A DNA stretch of 53,198 bases from JAMOAD01 sp023621955 (lineage in GTDB: Bacteria; Acidobacteriota; Aminicenantia; JAMOAD01): assembly GCA_035403085.1 (NCBI GenBank), contig DAONEM010000014.1, forward strand, positions 1 through 53,198, given 5' to 3'. How positions within the stretch are numbered: the first letter of the stretch is position 1; each line of letters begins with the position of its first letter. Made by a program: the position numbers and the translations under genes. Under the pieces are notes generated by a model, which saw only the letters and a program-made list of their open reading frames with translations, did not search any database and was not told where the DNA came from. Positions 18,109 through 25,941 of this stretch are shown one piece after another.

Positions 18109-18123
18109 GAGTATCCAATACTC
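18109..18123 (+). promoter_or_regulatory. Inverted repeat at the hsp20 transcription start
   Basis: GAGTAT, CCA, ATACTC is a perfect 6-bp inverted repeat spanning the predicted +1 (about 18114), one base before the AAGGAGG ribosome site. It could be a repressor operator. A leader this short argues against a full RNA thermometer. Confidence 0.4.
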
Positions 18124-18136
18124 AAGGAGGTCGACA

Positions 18137-18556
18137 ATGAACGAAAGGACCATGAAGCTTTTAAGCACAGACCCTATGGAGCTGTTCTTCAACGACTTTT
18201 CCTCCCGCACCGGTGAGCAAGCCGCGAAGAACTGGCAACCGGCGACGGATATCTGGGAGACCCCGGAGAACTTCATGCTCCGAGCCGAGCTTCCGGGCTT
18301 CAAGAGAGAGGAGATTTCCCTAGAGGTGAAGGAGAACCTCCTGACTATCGGCGGCGAGAGGAAAGAGGAGTTCGACCAGGAACAGGTCCATTGCTTTCGA
18401 AGGGAGAGCTTTCGGGGCTCCTTCCAACGGGCCTACCTTCTCCCCAACAACATCGACACCTCTAGAATCAAGGCCACCATGGAGAAGGGGGTCCTGGAGA
18501 TCACCCTTCCCAAGAGTGAGCGCGCTAAGGCAAAGAGAATCGAGATTGGAGACTAA
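18137..18556 (+). CDS. Small heat-shock protein (Hsp20 family), first copy
   Basis: This is an ATP-independent holdase of the alpha-crystallin family. The 139-aa protein has a short N-terminal arm, an alpha-crystallin domain (about 33-130) with TDIWETPENFMLRAELPGF, and the terminal GVLEITLPKSE. A perfect AAGGAGG lies 6 bases before ATG 18137. It is followed 39 bases later by a second hsp20, suggesting a hetero-oligomeric pair or duplication. Confidence 0.95.
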   Translation: MNERTMKLLSTDPMELFFNDFSSRTGEQAAKNWQPATDIWETPENFMLRAELPGFKREEISLEVKENLLTIGGERKEEFDQEQVHCFRRESFRGSFQRAYLLPNNIDTSRIKATMEKGVLEITLPKSERAKAKRIEIGD

Positions 18557-18595
18557 GAAAGGTTTTTATGAGAGAATGAAAAAAGGAGGAGAACA

Positions 18596-19042
18596 ATGAA
18601 CATCAACCCTTGGAGACCCATGAACAACCTTATGACACTTACGGATCGTCTCAACCGTCTCTTGGACGAGGGCTTCTTAGGCGATTACGATGACGAGAAA
18701 TGGGGTCTCACGCGGTGGCAACCCTCCACGGACATCTACGAGACCAAGGAAGGTTACCGCTTCAACGTGGAGCTTCCGGGCTTCGACAAAGAGGACGTCT
18801 CCGTTGAGCTCAAGGACAACACCCTGTTGATCCGGGGCGAAAAGAAGATGGACGACAAGATCACGAAAGAGAATTACCACCGGATAGAACGCTTCTACGG
18901 GAGCTTCCAGAGGAGTTTCATCCTCCCTCAGAACGCCGAGGGAGACAAAGTAGAGGCCAAGATGGTCAACGGAGTCTTGGAGATCACCGTTCCTAAGAGT
19001 GAACAGGCTAAGGCCAAATCTATAGCCGTCACCGTCAAGTGA
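18596..19042 (+). CDS. Small heat-shock protein (Hsp20 family), second copy
   Basis: The 148-aa paralogue of the preceding gene has an alpha-crystallin domain (about 40-135) with TDIYETKEGYRFNVELPGF and GVLEITVPKSE. It has its own AGGAGG site 5 bases before ATG 18596 and no separate promoter, so it is probably co-transcribed. The last 8 bases overlap the convergent lpxB stop. Confidence 0.95.
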   Translation: MNINPWRPMNNLMTLTDRLNRLLDEGFLGDYDDEKWGLTRWQPSTDIYETKEGYRFNVELPGFDKEDVSVELKDNTLLIRGEKKMDDKITKENYHRIERFYGSFQRSFILPQNAEGDKVEAKMVNGVLEITVPKSEQAKAKSIAVTVK

Positions 19043-20201
19043 CGTTTCTAGGGACTGGGGGAGGAGGGCTCTCCTTCCCCGGCCTCCCCTCTCTTGCCAG
19101 AAGGAGGGAAACCTCCTCGACAACGCTCCCGGAAGGATCCCCCACACCGTCGTAAGCCCTCTTGATCTCTTCGAAGGCTTTGACCTGAGCCTCTGCCCTT
19201 GAAGGGTCCTTCAAGAGTTCCAGGGCCAATCCGGCGAGTCTCTCCCCCGTAAAATCACCCTGAATCACCTCCGGAACAACCCTCTTACCCAAGAGTAAGT
19301 TGACGATGGAGATGGATCTGACCTTCAGGAGGATTCTCCCCAAGAGGTAGGTGGGTGTTGAGACCCTGTAAAACACAACCATAGGACGTCCCATGAGGGC
19401 GATCTCCAGGTTTGCCGTTCCGCTGGAGGCAAGGACAAGGTCCGCTCTCTCCATGAGGGGATACTTCGGGCCTGAGGAGAGGGTGACGCCCGCTATCCGG
19501 AAAGGCGCAAAGAGGCTCTCTGAAAGGTAAGGGGCTTGAAGGAGGGTAAAACGCACCTCTTCGCCAAGGCTCTCCTCAAGGGCCGTCACAGCCTTCAAGA
19601 GGGGATCAGTGTGCCTCTTCAGTTCGGAGATGCGGCTTCCCGGAAGGAGGAGAACCTCCTTCACCCGGCGTCCGTTCCCCTCCCCGCCCTCTCCCCTGAC
19701 CTCCGTCAGCAGAGGGTGACCGATGAAACGACAGGGGACCCCCGCTTCCCTCAGAATCTTCTCTTCGAAGGGGTAGAGGAGAAGAACCTTCTCGGCGACT
19801 CTTCGTAGGGTCTTCACCCTCCCGTAACGCCAGGCCCAGACCGTGGGGGAGACGTAGATCAGGACGGGAATCCCCATGGCTTTGAGCCCCTTGGCCAGGG
19901 GAAGGTTGAAGTCCGGCGAATCGATCAAGAGTGCCGCCGAGGGCCGTCGAAGGGCTGCCTCTTTCAAGATCTTTCTCTTCAGGGCGAAGATTCTGGGAAT
20001 CCCCCGGAGAATCTCCCATAACCCCAGAAGGGAGAGTTCCGCCACCCTACCGACAGCCTCCATCCCCTGGGAGGAGGTCCTCTCCCCTCCGATCCCCCAG
20101 AAGGAAACCTCTTCGCCACCCCTTTTCTTCCAAGCCTTCAAGAAGAGTTCGGCGTAAAGCTCACCGGAACTCTCGCCGACGACAACGAGGATATTTCTCA
20201 C
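19035..20201 (-). CDS. lpxB: Lipid-A-disaccharide synthase
   Basis: LpxB joins UDP-2,3-diacylglucosamine and lipid X to make the lipid A disaccharide at the inner membrane. The 388-aa protein has the N-terminal ILVVVGESSGELYAE (usually GExSGD), IDSPDFNLPLAKGLK, YVSPTVWAWRYGRVK and FIGHPL, all family marks. The frame is open to 20264, but that start falls inside the upstream gene. GTG 20201, 8 bases after that gene's stop, aligns with known N-termini. It is the last gene of a minus-strand operon and convergent with hsp20. Confidence 0.95.
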   Translation of the reverse strand: MRNILVVVGESSGELYAELFLKAWKKRGGEEVSFWGIGGERTSSQGMEAVGRVAELSLLGLWEILRGIPRIFALKRKILKEAALRRPSAALLIDSPDFNLPLAKGLKAMGIPVLIYVSPTVWAWRYGRVKTLRRVAEKVLLLYPFEEKILREAGVPCRFIGHPLLTEVRGEGGEGNGRRVKEVLLLPGSRISELKRHTDPLLKAVTALEESLGEEVRFTLLQAPYLSESLFAPFRIAGVTLSSGPKYPLMERADLVLASSGTANLEIALMGRPMVVFYRVSTPTYLLGRILLKVRSISIVNLLLGKRVVPEVIQGDFTGERLAGLALELLKDPSRAEAQVKAFEEIKRAYDGVGDPSGSVVEEVSLLLAREGRPGKESPPPPVPRNVT

Positions 20202-20209
20202 TGGCGCCC

Positions 20210-20704
20210 TTACTCTCTTTTGAAATCGGGAATCTTCTCGCCGATTCCGAGGGCGAAGAGCCATTCATGAGATTTCTCCCGCCCCTTGTAGATCCTGAAG
20301 GACTTCCTCTTGACAGGACTGGCGACACCGACCATGGGGTACCTATCCTTCACAGTTAGCCATTTGTCGTAGGAGAAGACCAGGTAGCTCTTCTTTCCCT
20401 CCTTCTGGACGGGATCGTAGGTAACGATGTCCCAGACTCCGTCCTCGGAAAAGGGTTCCCTGTAGAGTCGCCTCAAACAACGCTCCTGAACAAGCTCCTT
20501 GAAATCCTTGGGCGCAGCGCCGGGTTTCTTTCGGCTGTAGAGGTCAAGGGCCAGCCTGTACTGGTCGCCTCGGAAGATCAGTTCCTCCTCCCTCTCCCGC
20601 TCCATCTGGGTCGCCAGGGGTTGGATGGCCGTCAGAAGCCCTATGGAGAGACAGAGGACGGCGAAGATGGCCATGATATAGAGGAAACCCCGGTTCCTTC
20701 TCAT
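20210..20704 (-). CDS. Pseudopilin-like protein (type II secretion/type IV pilus type)
   Basis: The 164-aa protein starts RRNRGFLYIMAIFAV, a pilin-like basic leader, Gly and a 20-residue hydrophobic helix. A GspG-like region follows (RGDQYRLALDLYSRKKPG, then WDIVTYDP). The canonical Glu at mature position 5 is replaced by Met, which is typical of tip (GspK-like) pseudopilins rather than major ones. The rest is soluble and unassigned. It overlaps the upstream gene by 4 bases (ATGA). Why it sits beside lpxB is unclear. Confidence 0.6.
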   Translation of the reverse strand: MRRNRGFLYIMAIFAVLCLSIGLLTAIQPLATQMEREREEELIFRGDQYRLALDLYSRKKPGAAPKDFKELVQERCLRRLYREPFSEDGVWDIVTYDPVQKEGKKSYLVFSYDKWLTVKDRYPMVGVASPVKRKSFRIYKGREKSHEWLFALGIGEKIPDFKRE

Positions 20705-21783
20705 CCCCTCCCCCTGGAGGGCCTGCGTCGCCCCCTCAAATCGGTGAGGAGTCTTAAGGTCTCAAAGCGGTCGATCCGTACCCTTCCCGAGAGCTCTTCA
20801 CCCCTGGACCATTCGACCAGGGAGCCCCGGTGGAGCTCGTCGAGGGAGGCGTTGGCTTCGGACCTCTCCTTCTCAAGCCTCTCCACTTCCAAACGGCCTT
20901 CAGGAGCGCAGAAGAAGGCTCTTCCCTTCCCCTTCTCACCGATATAGGGGCTGACGGAGAAGAGAAACTCCTCCCCCTCCGCTCCCTTCATCACCACCAG
21001 AGAGGCGAACTTGAGAAACTTGATATAGAACCTGAGCCGGCTGTTGATCTCCTCCACCAGGGGCGGGGGAGTCCAGGGAAGTTGAGAGAAACAGACAGAT
21101 TCCACGTCCCTGGTCAGCTCCAAGAGCGGGCAGGGGCCGCCGCTACGGCAAGGGAAGAGGGTCCCGTACCCCTCCCTCGCGAATTGCCTTCTCATACGGT
21201 CGATCAAGACCAGAACGTCTCGATCCGGGGCATCCAGGAAGATGTAGACGGCCTGGGAAGACTCATGACGCTTCAGTTCCCGAAGAATGCCGAAGATTCC
21301 CTCGCCCACCTCCTTGAGGGTATAGGAGAAGAGGTAGATGTCGATCGGCCCCGCTAGAGAGGAGAGCGAATGGGCCCTGATCTTAGGATCCCCGTCGATA
21401 CTCCTGAGGAGCTCCCACCCCTCCCTCTGTTTGTCAACGTAGACGATCTCGTTAACCCTCTCCTGAAGAGAATCCCGCAGGGCCAGCGTCGAGTTTCCCG
21501 GTCCTCCCCCGAAATCGAGGACCCTAAGGTCCCTCTTCCCCTCCCAGAGATCCGGGAAAAGGGAGAGAATAGCCGAGGCCTTCAGGTAGTTCTGAGGAAA
21601 GAAGAAGAAGCTGTAGGCCCTGAGAATCTCAGAACGGGAGAAATAGACTGGATCGACCCTCTTTCGAAGGAAGAGGTCGGAGAGCTCTTTGACCTCGTTG
21701 ACATAGGTTCCTAAGCGGGAGGGATCGTAGGACCATACCCTCCGAAAGGCTTCATCGTAACGAAGGGGAAAGGAGATCGCCAC
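20701..21783 (-). CDS. Rsm22-like methyltransferase-family protein
   Basis: The 360-aa protein has a SAM-binding-type motif LDFGGGPGNS (about 89-98), preceded by SRSEILRAYSFFFFPQNY. This is the arrangement seen in the Rsm22/METTL17 family that associates with the small ribosomal subunit. A CRSGGPCPL segment (Cys212, Cys218), then Cys231 and Cys292, matches the four-cysteine pattern proposed to hold an Fe-S cluster in that family. Start is GTG 21783. Function is inferred from motifs only. Confidence 0.7.
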   Translation of the reverse strand: MAISFPLRYDEAFRRVWSYDPSRLGTYVNEVKELSDLFLRKRVDPVYFSRSEILRAYSFFFFPQNYLKASAILSLFPDLWEGKRDLRVLDFGGGPGNSTLALRDSLQERVNEIVYVDKQREGWELLRSIDGDPKIRAHSLSSLAGPIDIYLFSYTLKEVGEGIFGILRELKRHESSQAVYIFLDAPDRDVLVLIDRMRRQFAREGYGTLFPCRSGGPCPLLELTRDVESVCFSQLPWTPPPLVEEINSRLRFYIKFLKFASLVVMKGAEGEEFLFSVSPYIGEKGKGRAFFCAPEGRLEVERLEKERSEANASLDELHRGSLVEWSRGEELSGRVRIDRFETLRLLTDLRGRRRPSRGRG

Positions 21784-21788
21784 AACTC

Positions 21789-22883
21789 TCAGGGCTCCCG
21801 GCCGTAGGTGTCCCAGAGTCTCCCCCAGGGACTCTCCTTACGCCATTTTTCGAAGACTCTTCTCCCCTTCAGGGGCCACCAGATTCGATCGTGGTAGTTG
21901 TCCGAAGCCATGACGAAGAGATAGACCAGAGGGGTATGGAAGAAGAGCTTCTGCACACCCTTCAAGGGTCCGAACCAGAGGATGTCCCCCACCCGGCTGG
22001 CGAAGTTATCGCCCACATGGAAGCCCAGGTTAACCCCGGAGAGATCCTCTCCGACAACCTCGATCTCCGAGGGATCGCCGACACCCAACCCCTCCTCGTG
22101 GGCCATACGGATATAATCGATCTTGAGAGGATCGAAGCCCATGAGCTTGGCCGCCACGGCATCGATGGCCGTCTGATCTGCGGAGGCGAGGATGTAGTCC
22201 GTCTTGACAGGTTCCAGGGTCCGGGGACCGGGCCCGTTGCCGGCGGTGGTTCCATCCATGACCGCGAAGAGGCCCGAGTGGATCTCCTTCTGAACCGAGA
22301 GGAGATCGACGAGGGTGGCATGAATCCAAGAGTGGGTGTAGTGACGCTTCACGTTGAGGAGCCCACCGAAGGCGTTTTTCATGGCCCCGGTGGTATCGGT
22401 GTAGATGTGACACTTCACAGTAGGAAGGTGGACGATGTTCTTGCCGAAGAAGTAGTCCGGCAACATAAGTCCTTCGGGAAAGATTCTCGGCAAAACCTTC
22501 AAGGCCCTCTTGGGTTTATACTCCACCCACTTCATATCCTCGGGCAGGAAGTTGTACTTGACGGGAATCGAATATTTCTCGTAGACCGTATCGAACTTGT
22601 TGAGGTGTTCCCCTTTCTTGGGACGGGTCACCACGGTTTTGTTCTCCACCGCCACAAGCTCTTGGAATCCCTGCTTTCGCAGGGAGAGAACCGTTCCCTC
22701 CAACTGCCAGGGGGTCGTGTTGGCCGAAGGCATGGGAAGGTGCCAGGAGATGTTATCCTTGAGAATCGTCGCGGCACCGGGGTCAAGAGCCTCTCTGACA
22801 CCGGCCATCCTCAACAGCCTGTCGTAATCCTCAAGCACCGTTTCAGGACGGCTCTTCAAAACGGCAACAACCGGTTTCGCCAT
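21789..22883 (-). CDS. DUF362 domain-containing protein
   Basis: The 364-aa protein matches the DUF362 family: an early KDNISWHLP stretch, MLPDYFFGKNIVHLPTVKCH and TGAMKNAFGGLLNVKRHYTH, then DQTAIDAVAAKLMGFDP. No signal peptide, ferredoxin motif or membrane span is obvious. The biochemical role of the family is unknown. It lies 23 bases downstream of pyrE in the operon. Confidence 0.85.
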   Translation of the reverse strand: MAKPVVAVLKSRPETVLEDYDRLLRMAGVREALDPGAATILKDNISWHLPMPSANTTPWQLEGTVLSLRKQGFQELVAVENKTVVTRPKKGEHLNKFDTVYEKYSIPVKYNFLPEDMKWVEYKPKRALKVLPRIFPEGLMLPDYFFGKNIVHLPTVKCHIYTDTTGAMKNAFGGLLNVKRHYTHSWIHATLVDLLSVQKEIHSGLFAVMDGTTAGNGPGPRTLEPVKTDYILASADQTAIDAVAAKLMGFDPLKIDYIRMAHEEGLGVGDPSEIEVVGEDLSGVNLGFHVGDNFASRVGDILWFGPLKGVQKLFFHTPLVYLFVMASDNYHDRIWWPLKGRRVFEKWRKESPWGRLWDTYGREP

Positions 22884-22906
22884 GGTCTCTCCCCTCTGGA
22901 TCCTCT

Positions 22907-23449
22907 TCAGCCTCTCTGGATTCCCAGATCGTCCAGAGTCAGGAGCGGAACGAAGGGAACGCCCAGAGCTTCGATCTTCTCCCTCCCGCCCTCCTGGCGG
23001 TCCAAGACGGCGCAGACGCCGACGACCCTTCCCCCCTGGCGTTCGACGGCCTCAAACCCCTTGAGCAGAGAACCGGCGGTGGTGATCACATCGTCCACAA
23101 GGACGACCCTCATCCCCTTCTGAAAATTTCCCTCGATCTCCTTCCCTCGGCCGTGGTCCTTGGCCTCTTTCCTGATGATGAAGGCGGGAAGGCTTCCCCC
23201 TTTCAGATGGCTCACCAAGGCTACCGAGGTGACGATGGGGTCGGCTCCGATGGAGTAGCCACCCACCGCATCGGGTGACCAGGGCTGAAGGGCTTCATAA
23301 ACCATTTGACCGATGATGTAGGCGGATTCGGGGAAGAGTGTAGAGATCCGGGCGTCTATGTAGTAGGGGGATTTCTTCCCCGAGGCCAAGGTAAAATCGC
23401 CCCAGAATACGGATTTTTCCAGAATCAACTCCTTCAAACGCTCTTTCAT
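22907..23449 (-). CDS. pyrE: Orotate phosphoribosyltransferase
   Basis: PyrE converts orotate and PRPP to OMP in pyrimidine synthesis. The 180-aa protein has FTLASGKKSPYYIDAR at the N-terminus, the flexible-loop KDHGRGKEIEG and the PRPP-binding VVLVDDVITTAGS. Length fits the short bacterial form. Its ATG overlaps the stop of the upstream GAF gene (ATGA). Confidence 0.96.
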   Translation of the reverse strand: MKERLKELILEKSVFWGDFTLASGKKSPYYIDARISTLFPESAYIIGQMVYEALQPWSPDAVGGYSIGADPIVTSVALVSHLKGGSLPAFIIRKEAKDHGRGKEIEGNFQKGMRVVLVDDVITTAGSLLKGFEAVERQGGRVVGVCAVLDRQEGGREKIEALGVPFVPLLTLDDLGIQRG

Positions 23450-24030
23450 GGCGCCTCCGTCAGTTTAGGCCGAAACCCTTCCGGCTTGAGGGTCTCCCAA
23501 GCGGGAAGGATCTCCCGAACAAAGTCCAGGGCCTGCCTGAGGTCCTCCTCGGAGAACTGGGGGCCCGCTTCCGAAGAGGTGGGACCCTTCCGGTTCAATT
23601 CCACCACACCCAGCCTCTTCCCATGGGAGATTGCGGGGATGATGAGCATCTTCTGTATGGGCTGGTTGGGCCGGATGGGGTTCTTCACCATTTCGAAAAT
23701 CGAAGAGTAGCGGTCCTTCTTCATGGTGTTGACCACCCTGGCCTTGGCGGTACGAAGGCTCTCGACGGCCAAGGAATCGAAGGAGCTCATCGGGAGTATT
23801 CCGGCGTTGCGTAGATAATCGGGCTTACCGAAGTAGAGAAGCTCCTCCTTCTTGTCGGTGACTAAGAGGGAGACCTCATCGGGGTAGAGGGAGAAGATTC
23901 GGGACAAGGCCTCGGCCACAGCGGTCAGGAACTCTTCGAAGCGCTTCTCATCGGCTCCGCCGCCCTGTAACAGGCGGTCGCACAGGGTTTTCGTTTCGGC
24001 GAGAATGTCTTTAAAGGGTTTTTCTTCCAT
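23446..24030 (-). CDS. GAF-like domain protein
   Basis: The 194-aa protein has a helical N-terminus and a GAF-like sensory fold (about 30-170): SLLVTDKKEELLYF, AVESLRTAKARVVNTMKKDR and KMLIIPAISHGKRLGVVELNRKG. No output domain is present. It is the first gene of the minus operon with pyrE, DUF362, Rsm22-like, pseudopilin-like and lpxB. Ligand and function are unknown. Confidence 0.7.
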   Translation of the reverse strand: MEEKPFKDILAETKTLCDRLLQGGGADEKRFEEFLTAVAEALSRIFSLYPDEVSLLVTDKKEELLYFGKPDYLRNAGILPMSSFDSLAVESLRTAKARVVNTMKKDRYSSIFEMVKNPIRPNQPIQKMLIIPAISHGKRLGVVELNRKGPTSSEAGPQFSEEDLRQALDFVREILPAWETLKPEGFRPKLTEAP

Positions 24031-24060
24031 GGGTTACTCTCCGGAGATTCTTTCAGGGAT

Positions 24061-24089
24061 AGTGTAAAGGAAAAGGAGGCGAATTTCAA
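24061..24089 (-). promoter_or_regulatory. Promoter of the GAF-pyrE-lpxB operon
   Basis: On the minus strand TTGAAA (24089-24084), 17 bases and TACACT (24066-24061) precede the ATG at 24030. It lies back-to-back with the mtnP promoter, with 21 bases between the two -35 boxes. Confidence 0.6.
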
Positions 24090-24110
24090 GAGTCCCGCCT
24101 TGGCTCCGGA

Positions 24111-24139
24111 TTGACAGAAAGGCCGAAAAAGTCTACTTT
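24111..24139 (+). promoter_or_regulatory. Promoter of the mtnP operon
   Basis: TTGACA (24111-24116), 17 bases and TACTTT (24134-24139) lie upstream of an AGGAGG site and ATG 24173. Confidence 0.6.
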
Positions 24140-24172
24140 ATAGTGTATACGCTGTTTATCCTAGGAGGTAGC

Positions 24173-25027
24173 ATGCAACCCCTTACTATCGGAATCATCG
24201 GCGGAAGCGGTTTTTACGCCATTGAAGGCTTTCAACTCGAAGAAGAGAAGACCCTCTCCACACCCTTCGGCGATCCCTCCGACCCCTATGTAATCGGGTC
24301 CCTCGGAGGCCACCGTGTCGCCTTCCTCTCCCGTCACGGTCGGGGTCACCGTTTCTCCCCCTCTGAAGTCAACTATAGGGCCAACATCTACGGCTTTAAG
24401 ACCCTTGGAATAAAACGGGTTCTCTCGGTTTCCGCAGTGGGCTCCTTGAAAGAGGAGCTGAAACCTCGGGACGCCGTCTTCATCGATCAGTTTTTCGACC
24501 GCACCTTCAAGCGGGAGAGCTCCTACTTCGGCGAGGGGATCATCGCCCACGCCAGTATGGCCGAGCCCATCTGCTCCAGGCTTCAGGAGACCCTCTACAA
24601 AGCCGCCCAAAGCCTCAACCTTCCCTCCCACAAGGGGGGAACCTATGTCAACATAGAGGGACCCCACTTCTCCACAAAAGCGGAATCCAACTTCTACCGT
24701 AGCTGTGGCTTCGATGTCATCGGCATGACCAACGCCACGGAGGCGAAAGTCGCCAGGGAAGCGGGCCTTTGTTACGCCACCATGGCCCTGGTCACCGATT
24801 ACGACTGCTGGAAAGACGAACACGTCACCGTAGAGATGGTGGTGGAAAACCTCCAGAGCAACATCCACAACGCTCAAGCCATCCTTAAGAAGGCTCTGCC
24901 GATGGTCGCCTCCCTCTCCGAGGATGGATGCCGCTGCGCGAAGGCCATGGAGAACGCGATCATCACCTCCCCTAACGCCATCCCCGAGGAGAGGGCGAAG
25001 AAGCTCTCCCTCCTTCTGGGAAAGTGA
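24173..25027 (+). CDS. mtnP: S-methyl-5'-thioadenosine phosphorylase
   Basis: This enzyme cleaves methylthioadenosine with phosphate to adenine and methylthioribose-1-phosphate, salvaging a by-product of polyamine synthesis. The 284-aa protein has the N-terminal IGIIGGSGFY, SRHGRGHRFSPSEVNYRANI, YVNIEGPHFSTKAES and MTNATEAKVAREAG, the MTAP type of the PNP family. ATG 24173 with AGGAGG 4 bases upstream is preferred over GTG 24143, which lies inside the promoter region. A sugar kinase gene follows by 10 bases. Confidence 0.95.
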   Translation: MQPLTIGIIGGSGFYAIEGFQLEEEKTLSTPFGDPSDPYVIGSLGGHRVAFLSRHGRGHRFSPSEVNYRANIYGFKTLGIKRVLSVSAVGSLKEELKPRDAVFIDQFFDRTFKRESSYFGEGIIAHASMAEPICSRLQETLYKAAQSLNLPSHKGGTYVNIEGPHFSTKAESNFYRSCGFDVIGMTNATEAKVAREAGLCYATMALVTDYDCWKDEHVTVEMVVENLQSNIHNAQAILKKALPMVASLSEDGCRCAKAMENAIITSPNAIPEERAKKLSLLLGK

Positions 25028-25037
25028 GGAGGAGAGA

Positions 25038-25934
25038 ATGAGCCTCGTCATCGGATCCATCGCATTAGACACAATCGCCAACCGCCACGGTCGAAGGGAG
25101 AGGCTTGTGGGGGGTTCAACCCCCTATTTCGCCTACGCCGCTTCCCTCTTCGAGAAGCCCAAGATCATCGGGGTCATCGGGGAGGATTTCCCTGGGGAGA
25201 TTCTCAGGGAGATGGAAGAGAAGGGGATGGACACCCGGGGAATCCTTCGGGAGAGAGGGAAGACCTTCTTCTGGGAAGGCGCCTACTCGGAGGACTTCCA
25301 CAGCAGAGAGACGATCACCACGGAACTCAACGTCTTCGAAAGCTTCCGCCCCACCCTTCCCGAAGGGTACCAGGAGGAGAGGAACGTCTTCCTGGCCAAC
25401 ATCTCCCCCTCTCTCCAGAGGGATGTCCTCGATCAGCTCGGAAAGGATCGGTTCATCGTCATGGATACCATGAACCTCTGGATCAACACCGCCAGGAAAG
25501 ACTTGGAAGAGGTCATCGGAAGGGTTAACGGCTTCATCCTCAACGACGAAGAGGCCTCCGGAATCACAGGTTGCCGTTACGTCATGGACGCTGCGGAGGC
25601 TCTGAAGAAGCGCGGCCCCGACTTCATCATCATCAAGAAGGGTGAGCACGGCTCTCTGCTCCTCACAAACCAGGGGTTCATCCTCCTTCCGGCCTTTCCC
25701 AAGAGAGAGGTTGTCGACCCCACAGGAGCCGGGGACAGTTATGCGGGCGCCCTCATGGGATACCTTCAGGAGGCCGGTGAGATCTCACCCCTCTCCCTCA
25801 AGAGGGCCATGGTTTACGGAACTATAGTCTCTTCCTTTACCCTTGAGGACTTCGGCCTGGAACGTCTCCGCCGGTTGACGCGTCAAGAGGTGGAGGAGCG
25901 TCGCAACCTCTACCTGGAGATGCTCTCCCTTTAA
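25038..25934 (+). CDS. PfkB-family carbohydrate/nucleoside kinase
   Basis: The 298-aa ribokinase-fold protein has an N-terminal glycine motif (VGGSTPYFAYAAS), NDEEASGITG and the C-terminal PfkB signature DPTGAGDSYAGALMGYL with the catalytic Asp. The substrate is not readable from sequence. Adjacency to mtnP suggests the MTA/adenosine salvage route. ATG 25038 after GAGGAG is preferred over upstream in-frame starts that lie in mtnP. Confidence 0.88.
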   Translation: MSLVIGSIALDTIANRHGRRERLVGGSTPYFAYAASLFEKPKIIGVIGEDFPGEILREMEEKGMDTRGILRERGKTFFWEGAYSEDFHSRETITTELNVFESFRPTLPEGYQEERNVFLANISPSLQRDVLDQLGKDRFIVMDTMNLWINTARKDLEEVIGRVNGFILNDEEASGITGCRYVMDAAEALKKRGPDFIIIKKGEHGSLLLTNQGFILLPAFPKREVVDPTGAGDSYAGALMGYLQEAGEISPLSLKRAMVYGTIVSSFTLEDFGLERLRRLTRQEVEERRNLYLEMLSL

Positions 25935-25941
25935 AGCCACC

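Noticed and set aside
21891..23123. 410-aa plus-strand frame over DUF362 and pyrE
   Set aside because: Antisense shadow of two recognised genes.
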